64,000 bases of DNA from Mauremys mutica (taxonomy: Eukaryota > Chordata > Testudines > Geoemydidae), in assembly GCF_020497125.1 (NCBI RefSeq), contig NC_059076.1:10593951-10657950 (forward strand). The letters run 5' to 3'. Shown in pieces: positions 1 through 10,765 of this stretch. A program made the position numbers and the translations under genes. The notes under the pieces are model-generated. The model had not been told where the DNA came from. It worked only from the letters and a program-made list of their open reading frames with translations, and ran no database searches. Numbering within the stretch: position 1 is the stretch's first letter; each line of letters opens with the position of its first letter.

Positions 1-48
1 GAGGAAACACCCCATCACCTATGGTAATACAAATAATTTTTTTTTTCA
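1..48 (+). repeat. 3' end of an interspersed SINE tail plus T-run
   Basis: The bases GGTAATACAAATAAT match the terminal segment seen in many copies in this window (for example 12190-12230 and 32390-32420), where a CCTAGCACAATGGGG-type tail ends in a GTAATACAAATAAT run. A run of T follows. The T-run may instead be the poly(A) tail of the minus-strand retrocopy candidate next to it. The element is cut by the left edge of the window. Confidence 0.45.
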
Positions 49-470
49 GGAGGACTTTTTTATTGCATTTTATTTCTGAAGGGGGTTAGGAAATTAACAA
101 GAAAAGTGAGCAGCCATGTCCTCGCGCTACACAACAGGTTTCCGCCAGCATAATCCCTGGCCGACCACAGCAGAAGTCCCTAGTGTCGCTGCGAGGACAC
201 TGGCAACACTGCACATTTATTGGTCTAGCTCCATTCACTTGTGGGGTGCGGTTCTGGCATACTGCTACAAAGACAGGATTTGCCAATGTAGGTGGGTTCA
301 CTTCAGGAGTTTTTTTCTGGTATGGTATAATGGTAATCCAATACCGCTCCCACTGCAGTCATGGTTTAGCTTTGTGAAAATCCAGGGCATAGCCCTTAAC
401 ACAACGCTGCATTGCATTGGCATGGCACAAAACATAACTGATCTCCGTTTTGTGCAAAACATCATAGTTC
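39..470 (-). pseudogene. Candidate processed retrocopy (3' end), unidentified parent
   Basis: Read on the minus strand, this segment ends with overlapping polyadenylation signals (AATAAA at about 62-78) followed within about 20 bases by a run of ten A. That is the layout of a reverse-transcribed mRNA 3' end. Upstream is a cysteine-rich 71-residue open stretch (86-301) containing CCQCPRSDTRDFCCGRPG. I do not recognise the protein and cannot say whether it is coding. A short dispersed palindromic repeat (about 475-515) marks the upstream limit. No flanking duplication was resolved. It could also be the 3' end of an unknown retrotransposon or a chance AATAAA beside a T-run. Confidence 0.3.
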
Positions 471-474
471 AGTT

Positions 475-515
475 AAAGACAATGGAGCTGTGACAATTTA
501 CGCAAGCTGAAGATC
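475..515. repeat. Fragment of the CCTCAGCTGGTGTAAATC palindromic repeat
   Basis: Sequence close to CAATTTACGCAAGCTGAAGATCTGGGCC recurs in better form at 18698-18752, 29258-29284, 35095-35165, 45848-45880 and 46565-46670. Complete copies are near-palindromes centred on CATTGACTTCAATGG, which suggests a MITE. Confidence 0.45.
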
Positions 516-734
516 TGGGCCTTTGTATGAAGCAAGGAGAAATTGGAAGCAGCATAACAAAAATGACAGGCTCAGAAACATACATGCCAACAGTCTGTTC
601 TGAAGCAGCTCTTCCTCCCTACTCCAGGAGAGGGCCTATATCCTACATGTACAATATCTTGATGAAGGTGCCTCCCTATGCTGAATACTGTGCAGTGTTT
701 TTAACTAGCAATAATGTGTGTATTTGTTCACAAG

Positions 735-1125
735 AGCCAGGGGTCACCAATGACATGAACAGGCAGCAGGTTTAAAACAAACAAAAGGAAGCACTTCTTC
801 ACATAACACAGTCAACCTGTGGAACTCATTACCAGGGGATGTTGTGAAGGCCAAAAGCATAACAGGGATCAAAAAAGACTTAGGTTAGTTCATGGAGGAT
901 GGATCCATCAATGGCTATTAGCCAAGATGGTCAGGGATGCAACTCCATGCTCTGGGTGTCCCTAAACCTCTGACTGCCAGAAGCTGGGACTGGACGACAG
1001 GGAATGGGTTACTCAATAATTGCCTTCTCCTTTTGAAGCATCTGGGACTAGCCACAGTCAGAAGACAGGATAGTGGGCATGACGGACCATTGGTCTGACA
1101 CAACATGGCCATTTCTATTGTGAGC
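735..1125 (+). mobile_element. CR1 LINE, 3' end (older subfamily)
   Basis: This is a 5'-truncated CR1 3' region. It reads through the diagnostic GTGGAACTCATTACCAGG, GGATCCATCAATGGCTATTA and GGACCATTGGTCTGACA segments on the plus strand. It contains only the end of ORF2 and the 3' untranslated part, with no usable reading frame. The same subfamily is present in inverted orientation as the much longer copy at 22130-24265. CR1 elements lack target-site duplications, so boundaries are approximate. Confidence 0.8.
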
Positions 1126-1454
1126 AATAAAAGGAAAACTTTCTGTTCCTACCTGAAATTCAGGCTGCAGGATGCGCATATGCTAGTGCCTGAGTAGAAA
1201 TTTGTTGTTTTCCTTTGTGTGCATGTTAAATACAATGCAATGTGGGAAGAGAGGCAGAGAATGGGAAAAAGACTCCTTTCTGCCCTGGGAACAGGCCCAA
1301 GTAACTCTCAATGTTGCTGCTCCAGTGCGGACACTCTAGTGTAGTTGAGGGTAAGACATAGTTTGTGCCAATGAAGAGAGAGCCTGGTGGTTATGAGAGT
1401 GAAGTTGGCTTCAGAAGATCTGTGTTTAATTCCTATCTCTCACAGCCTGCTAAC

Positions 1455-1577
1455 TAGGATGACCAGATGTCCCGATTTCATAGGGACAGTCCCGATGTTT
1501 GGGTCTTTTTCTTATATAGGCTCCTATTACCCCCACCCCCTGTCCCGATTTTTCACACTTGCTGTCTGGTTACCCTA
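1455..1577 (+). mobile_element. hAT MITE, TAGGGTGACCAGA family, 8-bp TSD
   Basis: A 123-bp non-coding element whose ends are inverted repeats (TAGGATGACCAGA at the left, complement TAGGGTAACCAGA at the right). It is flanked by a perfect 8-bp direct repeat, CTGCTAAC, at 1447-1454 and 1578-1585. An 8-bp TSD is the hallmark of hAT transposition. Related copies lie at 5296-5419, 36775-36896 and 56755-56937. It has no coding capacity and would have needed a transposase supplied elsewhere. Confidence 0.92.
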
Positions 1578-1734
1578 CTGCTAACCTGCATCACATAATC
1601 TCTGACCTTCACCTGCAAAATGAGGGTAATAGCACAGCTTTGTCCTTTTATAGTGTAGGCTCTTACTATGTGTTTGTACAATACCAAGCTAACTGGGCCT
1701 TTGCTTGCCACCATAATATTGAATTATTAATCAA

Positions 1735-2431
1735 ATTCTGCAGAAAAGGACCTAGGGGGTACAGTGGATGAGAAGCTGGATATGAGTCAACAGTGCACCC
1801 TTGTTGCCAAGAAGGCTAATGGCATTTTGGGCTGTATAATTAGGGGCATTGCCAGCAGATCAAGGGATGTGATCATTCCCCTCTATTTGACATTGGTGAG
1901 GCCTCATCTGGAGTACTGTGTCCAGTTTTGGGCCCCACACTACAAGAAGGATGTGGAAAAATTGGAAAGTCTCCAGCAGAGGGCAACAAAAATGATTAGG
2001 GGGCTGGAGCACATGATTTATGAGGAGAGGCTGAGGGAACTGGGATTGTTTAGTCTGCAGAAGAGAAGAATGAGGGGGGATTTGATAGCTGCTTTCAACT
2101 ACCTGAAAGGGGGGTTCCAAAGAGGATGGATCTAGACTGTTCTCAGTGGTACCTGATGACAGAACAAGGAGTAATGGTCTCAAGTTGCAGTGGGGGAGGT
2201 TTAGGTTGGATATTAGGAAAAACTTTTTCACTCAGAGGGTGGTGAAGCACTGGAATGGGTTACCTAGGGAGGTGGTGGAATCTCCTTCCTTAGAGGTTTT
2301 CAAGGTCAGGCTTGACAAGGCCTGGCTGGGATGATTTAGTTGGGAATTGGTCCTGCTTTGAGCAGGGGGTTGGACTAGATGACCTCCTGAGGTCCCTTCC
2401 AACCCTGATAATCTATGATTCTATGATTCTA
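1735..2431 (+). pseudogene. CR1 LINE ORF2 C-terminal region, frameshifted
   Basis: A 5'-truncated CR1 covering the ORF2 C-terminus and 3' end. Residues such as [20 protein letters not shown] and [20 protein letters not shown] (from 1764) are the conserved region downstream of the reverse-transcriptase domain. An extra G in the run near 2109-2115 breaks the frame compared with 42045-42910. Translation resumes at 2146 with [21 protein letters not shown] lost base near 2320 breaks it again. The 3' terminus is the CR1 octamer repeat ATTCTATGATTCTATGATTCTA at 2410-2431. It is dead and lacks all catalytic domains. Confidence 0.92.
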
Positions 2432-4160
2432 GGTTCACATTGTCTGTGCCTAGGAAGGTCCACACTGATTTTAGATGAGGTTTTTTGGAGGTTTGAACTG
2501 CTTCTTTATGGAGAAAACTTGCAAATCTGAATTCATCTCCACTTCTGATTCACTCTGTTGTGTTACAGGACAGCTAGTGCTGATAAGGAGGAAAGATTTC
2601 ATTTCCTTGTTGGTAAAACAGTAGAACTGATGTGGAAAAAGAAAAAAAGTCTCGGTGTGGGAGGGAAACAAACAAAAGAAACTTCCAGTTATTCCCTGTT
2701 GCATCCCATAGCTCTGAGAAAGCCAATTGTCAGGAGGAGTTGATTAAGTTTTCACACATCTTCCCACCTACCTCATGCCCCAAGAGCTGTCTTTTTCTAA
2801 TATATATACAAAGCAGCTGCTCTTGCACTCAGACAATTTGCATCATCAAACATGCCTTCCCATTTGATCTCAAGAGCAGGCACTTATGAGTTTGTCGGGT
2901 TGTTCTCCCCCCCCACCCATTCCTACTTTGACTCAATATGAGAAGGTGAGATTGGGATGGGGCGGTCCCGGGCGCTCTGTCTGCTGCTCTGAGACTACAC
3001 TTCCTCCCCACCAGCAAAAGCCCCAGTAACTGGGAAATGCGTCCTCAGCCCTTTGAAGTTTGTCGTTACACCAGCAAGTCTGGATGTCAGGCACAGCCAA
3101 GACGGGCATTAGCATGTCAAAGAACCGGCTTCATGTTCAGTGTGAAAACGCTATTTGAAGTCCTGCACGTGGGACTCCGGAGGCAGCTGAATTGTGTGTG
3201 CTTATTCCAGATGTGCATTGTCTCTGCAGACATGCAATTTCACAGTTGTTAACCATTTTAAGTTCTTCAAGGCCTAATTATAGCAGAAAGCACGACAGCA
3301 GAGGCTTCAAAGCCCTACTGGACGGGAAAGCCTATTGATCATCCAGGTAATTTTTATTACCTTGGTATCCAGCTGCAGTGCTGCCTGCTGTTATATAATG
3401 GTGTGGGGGAAGAGGAGGAGGGAAGGTTGTTGTCATTATACTGTAGTCATAAATTAGCCGCAGCCTGCTCTGCTATTGGTCATTGCTTCTGTGCCATGTT
3501 CTTTGCTCTAAGTCGGCCGGAATGTGCTGCATGAGTGAAGCACTACTAAGTTCCTCCCAAGCGATGTCTTCTACAGGACCTTCTCCTGAGGGTTGGACTA
3601 GGAGCATCTGATGATTATGCTTCATAGTCATTTAATTGCAAGCCAGCTTCTGCTCTCTGTTCCACTGATGCAAATTCCACAGCCATTCCATTGACTTCAG
3701 GGTTTTCCACTGAAGGAAATGAAAGAAGAATTTGGCTCACTATTGGGGAATATTCAGTATCGCAAATTTTGGCCCCAGTCCTGCAGTTTATTCTGCTGAT
3801 GTGGATTGTTGGCTTCAGATGTGCGCTGCCAGTGGGAGGTTTAGGGTCTTTATTTTTTTACAGTAGGAAAATAAATTGGAAGTGGTTGTTCCATAAACTG
3901 CTATAGAAAGGGCTACCAGTGTTCTGGGGGACAGGAGCAAAGAGCCTTAGAAGCCCAAGGCCCTGCTCTTTATTTTGAATGTGATTATGGTTGATATCTT
4001 TCCCAACTATGTATTTTCTCCTTATCCTGTTTCTAGAAGCTATTCCTGGTAATGGAAGGATATGGCCATATAGGTGAACAAACTGTGATTTTAAAAGCTT
4101 GGTATTTTATATGAATTTAAGTTAATGAGCCATACTCAGAGCAATAAACAACTCTAGAAA
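2432..4160. other. Unannotated single-copy-like stretch
   Basis: No gene, terminal inverted repeat or CR1 or SINE signature was recognised. A C-run lies at about 2907-2916. The part from 3080 to 3560 is less AT-rich than its surroundings and reads as unique sequence. Short open frames here have no recognisable domains. Confidence 0.5.
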
Positions 4161-4164
4161 ATAC

Positions 4165-4215
4165 ATGAAGGGCCCTTCAAGTCAGTGGAAAGATTCCTAC
4201 TGAATTCAGTGAGCT
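4165..4215. repeat. Palindromic MITE fragment (TTTGGATCAGGCCC type)
   Basis: TCAGTGGAAAGATTCCTACT and the following GGATCAGGCCC match one arm of a dispersed palindromic family. Fuller copies at 6695-6780 and 12245-12320 begin GATCCAAAGCCC and end with the complement. Confidence 0.5.
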
Positions 4216-4835
4216 ATGGATCAGGCCCATATTAGTGTTATGACAGGTGGCACCAGGTGGTGCTGTTACCGATAATACTCCAAACACTTTCCCTTAGTGT
4301 GCGAGCAAGTTTTGATTCATAGGAAGACATACTGTGTTCTGAGTTTTTGGGTTATGAAATAGGCACCTTTAGGGGAGAGTGAGCTGTGTGAGCAGCAGGA
4401 GAGTTTTCTTTTTGCCTTGCGCTCTGATTTGAGTGGTTCTTGAGGCAAATTTGCTCCCTGGGGCATGTTAAGTGGAGGAGATAACTGAAGGAAGGGAGTG
4501 CACTGAATGCTGCTTGACCATCTCATTCCAGGAGTGGTTGGGGTGCATCACTTATTTCTTCTCCACTCTGAAGCCAACTTGCAAGGCCTCCGAATTCAGC
4601 TACTGCTTGGCAGAGGGATAATGCTGGTGTCAGGAAAAGAAGCAACAATATGCTTTGCTCAATGAACTTGAAATAACTGCCATTGGTTCCAGATATGAAC
4701 TAAGTGGCATTTGGTGGTAGACAAAACTCATGGATAATGATGGCTGGAAAGAAGAAGGTAAATCTCGTGCACAAATATTCTGCTCAGAGCCAATTTACAA
4801 CAGCAGGCAAAGATCCCAGTGACGGACTGGGAAGG
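4216..4835. other. Unannotated stretch
   Basis: Nothing recognisable. There is a CACCAGGTGG near-palindrome around 4252-4262, but no terminal repeats, long frame or repeat match. Confidence 0.45.
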
Positions 4836-4839
4836 ACTC

Positions 4840-5560
4840 ACTGCTGGAGCGCTTCTTCATGGCTGGATATGGCGTAGCAGGCTCTCTCCTCTCTAGCACC
4901 CGCTGCCCACAGTCACCCTGGCCCTGCAGTGATCTCTCTTCCTCTAACTGGGCCCTCCAGCCTGGTCCTTAAACAGTCCTCCCCTTCCAGGGTAACAAAA
5001 TCCAGGATTCTGGCCCCGTGATCCTCATAACTTTCCTTCACCGGCTCCATCATCCTTCTCTCAGGGGCAGTTTCCTACCACCCTCTGGCTTCCAGTGCAG
5101 GGATCCTGCAGTTACCAGGTGAGGTCTGTCTATATTCAGGACCCCCCTCTCCCCACACCCACTATCTCCCTGAGCCTGCCGTCTTCAGGCGTGGCCTTTT
5201 ATCCCTCTCTTGGGCTTCAGCTAAACCCCTGTTTGGGCTCTTCATCTCCCCCCAATCCCAGAGAGGGACTGCAGAATTCCTGGCTCCCCCTGCAGTAGGG
5301 TGACCAGACAGCAGGTGTGAAAAATTGGGACAGGAGGTGAGGGGTAATAGGAGCCTATATAAAAAAAAGACCCCAAAATTGGGACGGTCCCTATAAAATC
5401 AGGACATCTGGTCACCCTACCATGCAGCCCCTCTCTGCCGCAAGCTTCCTCTCCTTGTTCTAGCCCCCAGCTCCTCCCCAATGTGGAACTCCTCAGAGAG
5501 GGGCTGGCCCACCTTCCATGTCTGGCTAGGTACCGTCACTCCAATTAACCCTTTCTGTGC
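4840..5560. repeat. GC-rich dispersed repeat, family A copy 1
   Basis: The segment CATGGCTGGATATGGCGTAG at about 4859 and the pyrimidine-rich sequence that follows align by eye with 57582-58560. Parts also align with 20030-20870. Reading is open on several frames only because the sequence is C-rich; no protein domain is visible. It could be a degraded LTR or a large non-autonomous element. It is interrupted by the MITE at 5296-5419, so it is older than that insertion. Confidence 0.5.
5296..5419 (-). mobile_element. hAT MITE, TAGGGTGACCAGA family, inverted copy
   Basis: Same family as 1455-1577 in the opposite orientation. The terminal inverted repeats are TAGGGTGACCAGACAGC and the complement of ATCTGGTCACCCTA. 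The flanks are CCCTGCAG (5288-5295) and CCATGCAG (5420-5427), an 8-bp TSD with one mismatch. It sits inside the GC-rich repeat that spans 4840-5560. Confidence 0.9.
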
Positions 5561-6690
5561 TAGCGAGGGGTAGACTCAGAACACGCCGGGAACGCCTTAG
5601 CTCTCCTGATACTGAAGGGCCTGGTTTTAGGATGGGATTTTTCACAAGCACTCAGCAGTGGCCTAACTGGGCTCCCATTGAAGTCCCTGGTAAAAAACTC
5701 ACACTGACTTCTTCAGGAACAGAGTGAGGCCAACACTGAGCCCACCCACAACACGTACTCTCTGTCCTGCGTGAGAGAGACACTTTTCCCTGGCTTCCTC
5801 ATGAAGAATTTAGTGGGAACAAGAACAAAGCCATGTAAGATCCAGGGACACAAAACCATGTTCAGTTTCCCGTACAGCCAATGAATTGGAAACAGGTGCT
5901 CCACATAGTGAGGGTGCTGTTCTACCAGAGAGCACTCGAGAGAATGGAAACATAACGAAAGAGCAAGTGTCCATTCAAAAAGATAACTACCATCAAGACT
6001 TTCCATGTCTATTAGGGGAAAAGCCAACAACAACAACTGAAAGATTCAAACTGACTTTCTAAAACCCATTTTTGTAGTGTTGCTGTGAAATCATTTCCAA
6101 ACCGAAGGCTGGAATAATTGGAACATCTACAGCCTGTATCAATAATACCTCATTACCCAGCTTTGCTTCAATCCGCTGATTTCAATTTTCTTTTGCACAA
6201 GTGATGTTTACCAGAGGACTTAGCATATGAATGGAGGCGGGGGAGAAATGTAAAACTCACACTCCAGATTTCCATGTCTTAAGCTGCCGAATAGCCATCA
6301 AAACTAATTGTTTCTTAAATGCTATGTAAACCTTATCTCATGTGTTGCCCCTAATCAGAGCAATTAATTCCATAATGAATTCTTTCTTCGTGCACACTAT
6401 CTTATTATTATCCTTAGTCTAAATTAATAACATCAACATCATAATTAGCCGATATGAAATTGTCTCTTCACTTCTTCTTACAACATGTGGGCTGAATATA
6501 AAAGAACAACAGGGATGACAATTAGAGGAAAACATGGCAGCTGCACTGATTGCAATGCACCTTAACCCTAGCATCTGCAAAATGGGCTCTATTTAACTGT
6601 GAATCTCTTGCTGATATTCTCCCCCTTCCATTTCATTTCAGCTGCTTCTTACCCTCTGAAAAGAAAGAAAACTTCATTGCATTTAGGGTT
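5561..6690. other. Unannotated stretch with a TAAT-rich block
   Basis: No gene recognised. A worn palindromic repeat is possible at 5630-5710. The part from 6300 to 6450 holds a dense set of TAAT or ATTA cores (ACTAATTG, CCTAATCAG, CAATTAATTC, ATAATGAATT, AAATTAATAAC, CATAATTAGCC) without any repeat signature. That composition is typical of homeodomain-bound enhancers, but this is only an inference. Confidence 0.4.
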
Positions 6691-6694
6691 AGAT

Positions 6695-6780
6695 CTTAGG
6701 GTCTGATCCAAAGCCCCTGGAAGGTGAGTCTTTCCATTGACTTCAGTGGACTTTGGATCGGTCCTTTAAGCCACAATTTT
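6695..6780. repeat. Palindromic MITE (GATCCAAAGCCC family)
   Basis: The left arm GTCTGATCCAAAGCCC and right arm GGACTTTGGATCGG are inverted repeats around TTCCATTGACTTCAGTGG. Related copies lie at 4165-4215, 12245-12320 and 24270-24330. Confidence 0.65.
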
Positions 6781-6804
6781 TGGAAGTGATTTGGGGTGCC
6801 CCAT

Positions 6805-7015
6805 TTATAATCCTTTAAAGGGGCCTGATTTTGAGAGGTCAAGTTCTCAGCTCTTCCTGAAAGCCAGGCCCCCATAAGATGTTACCTTTGTCATTCAGCT
6901 TCCACCCCAAAATCACTAATCGCTTTGGAAAATCTTGAGTTTATTGGTCAAAGGAGTTAATAACCCAACTCCCATTGACTTTCAATAGGAATTAGACACT
7001 TAATTCCCTTACTGT
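6805..7015. repeat. Degraded TTTTGAAAAT/CCATTGACTT repeat
   Basis: Pieces such as GATTTTGAGAGGTC, CTCCCATTGACTTTCAATAG and TTTTGAAAATGTTACCC belong to a dispersed family whose better copies lie at 44585-44745 and 44795-44905. It is old and broken. Confidence 0.4.
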
Positions 7016-7029
7016 ATTTTTTTTGAAAA

Positions 7030-7440
7030 TGTTACCCTTAAAAAGAGGTAACTTACCTGTACAGTGACTGAATGTCTTTGAGCTATACAGTCCGCAAACA
7101 TATTCCATGGTTGGCGAATGTATGTCCAGTGCACATACCTCAAAGTATCTTCTAAATCAGCAGTATCTATGGAGGAAGCACATGTGCCTTTCCCTTCATC
7201 CTGAGCTTTGCGAGTGTGTAAGGGGTAGGGCCACCCCATCATACCCAGTTCATTCACCACCATGAGATCCCATGCCATCAGGACTTCGAAGTAAGAGGGA
7301 TGGTGGGTGGGGTGTGAAACAGGTGCACGGACTACACCTCTCAAAGAACGCCAGTTATTGTACAGGTAAATAACTTCTTCTTCATGTGCCAGTCCATGTA
7401 CATATTCCATGGTGACTCACAGTGGGCAGGTGTGAGGAGT
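7030..7440 (-). repeat. DIRS-type element terminal region with an internal direct repeat
   Basis: Two related blocks occur about 300 bp apart: 7050-7135 (CTGTACAGTGACTGAATGTC, then ATATTCCATGG) and 7345-7430 (TTGTACAGGTAAATAACTTC, then ATATTCCATGG). On the minus strand they lie immediately downstream of the recombinase relic. DIRS-group retrotransposons carry split direct or inverted terminal repeats rather than LTRs, so the pair may be part of that terminal structure. This is inferred from position. Confidence 0.5.
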
Positions 7441-8830
7441 GCCTGTGAATATGGTTTGTAATATGGATCTCCCATTGTCCCAGGCTGCCTGCACCTGTGC
7501 TGTAGTTTCAGGAATGTGTGTATGGACAATTGGGTCACTGCTCTGCAAATACCCTGAACAGGAAGGTTCCTGGAGAGGCCACAGAGGCAGACTGCACGTC
7601 GGTAGAGTAAGCACATACTCAGCTAGGCAGCTGCATGCCTACTAGCCAGTAACACGGCCTGATGCATTGGGCAATCCAGTTTGATATTCTTTGACTCCCT
7701 CCACATGAACCAGACAGAGTCTGGGTGATTTCTGGAAGGACTGTGTTCTATCTAGATAGAACAGTATGTCTCTGCACACATCCAGCGTGTGCAGCCTCTA
7801 TTCTGGCCTTCCAGAACAAGGTTTGGGAAAGAACACAGGGAAGTGGATGAGTTCATTGGTATGGAAGTCTGACACCACTTTGGGAAGAAATCTAGGATGC
7901 GATCTCATGGATACTTTGTCACAATGGATGGCAGTATAAGGTGGTCTATCTCCCCTGGCAGATGTGATTGCTAAGAGGCCACAGCACATAGCTGTGAAGG
8001 GAGCATCCACCAGCTCTGAGAGGACCAAGTTCAGATCCTTGACCAGCAGGTACAGTCTTGAGATGCCTTTCAGGAACCTTTTTGCCATGTGGTGAGGGAA
8101 GACCAAGGATTGATCAATCGGTCAAGACGGCCACAGGGAGGGATGTAACCTCCAATTCAGTGAGTACCCTGTCCCCTCCCACTCACTTGAATTCTGTGGG
8201 TGGGGCAGGAGTTCCATTTCAGATTTCAAATGGTGGGGGGACAACGTCCATCAGGGAGTCCAGGGGCTGCATGGGAATATGAGATCCAAGACAGAGCCCA
8301 TTCCCCAACTGCAGCCACTGATAATCCTCAGCCCTAGGCTCTCAGGAAGGAGCCTGAAGAAGGTGAAGCCTCCTCAGGTCCTGCTGTTGCTGAGGCTGCT
8401 CTGAGCCTCCTCCTGTCCAATGCCCAGCCTCCTGCCACCTAAATGGCATCCCTGGGTTTGGGATCCTCTGAAATGGGGGGGGGCAGGGTAAACTGCCCCT
8501 TTCACCTCCTCCCCAGGTGGCCCTGCTGTGTGAGTGCATCTCTGGACCCCAACTAGATCCGCCACTAGCTGGTTGCCAGGTGAACCTAGCAGGAGCTCAG
8601 TGAGAGGCTGGAGCAATCCAGGTACAAGACGTCCTCCAGGACTTCCTGTATCCCAGAATGCATGGGGGATGTCCGATGCTGTTGCACCCATCTTGTAAAC
8701 CTCATCCATTTGGAGAGGTAGGTGGACCAAGTGGAAGTTTTTCTGCTACTAACAGGGACATGCTGAACCTCTCGTAAGCATGCCATCTCATGTTTGCCTT
8801 CTAAGGGAAATGTTTTGATGTTTTGCAAAG
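7441..8830 (-). pseudogene. DIRS-type retrotransposon tyrosine recombinase relic
   Basis: On the minus strand, three blocks occur in the order of a DIRS-group tyrosine recombinase. The N-terminal core-binding block (8586-8828) contains YLSKWMRFTRWVQQHR. The middle block (7798-8106) contains LLAITSARGDRPPYTA, covering the first catalytic Arg region, and RSHPRFLPKVVSDFH. The C-terminal block (about 7490-7600) reads RAVCLCGLSRNLPVQGICRA then HTFLKL, where the catalytic Tyr position appears lost. The blocks are in different frames and about 450 bases of GC-rich sequence (8130-8580) separate the first two, so this is a pseudogene. The assignment comes from family motifs I recognise; the reverse transcriptase part is absent. 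Confidence 0.65.
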
Positions 8831-9345
8831 AAAGCTCACAAACAGATCACAGTGAGAACAGCTGGAATGAATGCTGATGTCACATAAATTTATGAATAAA
8901 TACATCTATTTTTTCACAGCTGCTGACAGCTTCTAAAATGTTTTTGTGTTTTCAGAATGAAGGTGTCTTCAGCCAATGTCTCTGTCACAAAACCTGAGAC
9001 CCACTGTCGGCAATATCAAAGCTGAGTTCATTTTCAGATTTCAAAAAAGTGCAATTAGATTTAAAGGCCATTTAAAAAAAAACTAGAGAGAAACCACTGA
9101 CATCTTCATTTCTCTATTGTTCAGCGTTAGCACTGGCTACTTGTAGGAAAGAAAAAAAATTAATTCTAAGAATATCTTACCTCTTTAACCAGTGTAAGGA
9201 TCAGGTCATTTCTTTAAATTTCCTTTAATTGTTTTAATATTTTAAGTGCAAATACTGTTAAACTTAAGGGTTAAGTATATCTTAGGGTTACACTATCCAT
9301 AAAGACTAACTGAAAAAAATTCAGTGTTTTTATTATTATTTATAT
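8831..9345. other. Unannotated AT-rich stretch
   Basis: AT-rich, with A-runs near 9071-9080 and 9152-9160. No repeat ends or domains recognised. Confidence 0.45.
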
Positions 9346-9349
9346 TATG

Positions 9350-9545
9350 GTAGCACAGAGACTCGCCCCTGGAGATCAGAGCCCCATTGTATGAACATTT
9401 ACTCAGAAACAACTTCTACAATCTAAACAGACAAGTAAAAAAGATGGGAGGGGAAAGAGAAGAGAAGTGATTTGCCCAAGGTCACACAGCAACTTGGTGT
9501 AAGAGCCAGGGGTAGAACCCGGATCTTCTGAGTTCTAGGGTTGGT
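9350..9545 (-). repeat. tRNA-derived SINE with MIR-like core (minus)
   Basis: The left part, TATTATGGTAGCACAGAGAC, is the complement of the tail ending in TAATACAAATAAT. The right part, GATTTGCCCAAGGTCACACA followed by GTAGAACCCGGATC, is the complement of the MIR-type core and B-box-like region. The same head-core-tail order appears at 16340-16615, 36985-37205 and, in plus orientation, 43424-43610. Confidence 0.7.
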
Positions 9546-9762
9546 AGGGTATAGAAAAATTTATTATAATTTAAGGGAAAGAAAATCTAATTCCCCCACA
9601 CACGGCACACTCTGACCCTTACTATTTACCTCCCAAAATGCATACCAATAAATTGCACAGGCTTATCAATGTTATCATAGATGTATTTTTGACTCTGACG
9701 GTAAATGTAAGGTGGGTGTCATGAAAATGTTTGACTTTGAATAAGGGCTTGCCCTTATTCAA

Positions 9763-9856
9763 GTTGGAGTTGGGGGTTGGTCCTGCTCTGAGCAGGGGGT
9801 TGGACTAGATGACCTCCTGCGGTCTCCTCCAACTCACATCTTCTATGATTCTGATC
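9763..9856 (+). mobile_element. CR1 3' end fragment
   Basis: GGTTGGTCCTGCTCTGAGCA, GGACTAGATGACCTCCTG and TTCTATGATTCT are the last ~90 bases of a young-type CR1, truncated at its 5' side. Confidence 0.85.
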
Positions 9857-10510
9857 TGAAAACTTTGGGAAATACTGCATTACATCACGCTGCCTCGAGT
9901 GTATTGATAAGGTTGTGCCATAAATGTGTACGTTCCTTTTCCTCTGGAGCCCTACAAAGATGACTGCTGCTGGGTGGTGCATAAGGCAAGCATCTCCCCT
10001 TTTCTTCGCAGTCACCTCTACTACTTCTCTTCCACACTGAGCAAAGCAGTACCAGGAATTTAGATGGCTATGCAGCAGAAATGGCAAACCTGAGGACCAA
10101 GGCTGTGTGATGGCTTTCCCCTGCACATTTCCCATGGACTCATAATTTTGTGCAACAGAGAGAGGCAGCAGCAATGAGGATTGGATTCCAGGTCTGTGAT
10201 GCCAGTTGGAATTTCGACAGGGACTTGCCTGATAGGAGGATTGGGCCCAGAATCTTCATTTATTTGACACTGAACCATAACACTAATATCCTGGGCTGCT
10301 GTATGCTATGCTATGCTGGGTTATGTTTGTTCTAAATATACCCTGGCCTTTGGCTCATGCCATACTTTGCTAAGCTCATTCTAGATCGAACTCATACCAT
10401 ACGGCTCTTGGTTACATATAACAGCCTGGAGCCATTTTTCTCTGCTTTATTTTCCTGTCAAATGTAGTTTGGTTATTATTATCCAAGCCAGTGTTTTGTG
10501 GTATTGTCCA
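9857..10510. other. Unannotated stretch
   Basis: No gene or repeat recognised. Contains a short imperfect repetition of GCTATGCTATGCT around 10302-10316. Confidence 0.4.
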
Positions 10511-10514
10511 GATA

Positions 10515-10765
10515 TAGCACCAGATCCTCAGCATCACTCCAGGGACATCAATAGAACTAGGTCAAGTTACGCCACCTTTGGATTTGGTCCATGGACTTCA
10601 ATGAAGCACTGCTGATTTATACCAGCAGAGGAACAGGTGCTACCCAGACTGTTTTTCTGAAGAGCTCAGCATCTAAATAAGTAGCCAGATATTCGAAAAG
10701 CAGAAACTCTTTGGAAACAGTGGGAATTACTGGATGCTGAGCTTTTTTGAAAATCTAGCCCCTAC
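10515..10765. repeat. Two adjacent palindromic MITE remnants
   Basis: The first (10515-10640) runs from CAGATCCTCAGC to ATTTATACCAGCAGAGG, opposite arms of the CCTCAGCTGGTGTAAATC family. The second (10655-10765) has TCTGAAGAGCTCAGCATC answered by GATGCTGAGCTTTTTTGAAA. Both are non-coding and old. Confidence 0.5.

Noticed and set aside
116..493. 125-residue plus-strand open frame
   Set aside because: It is antisense to the retrocopy candidate and contains no recognisable motif.
8374..8730. 118-residue minus-strand frame as an independent gene
   Set aside because: It overlaps the recombinase N-terminal block in another frame and the GC-rich insert; no domain of its own is visible.
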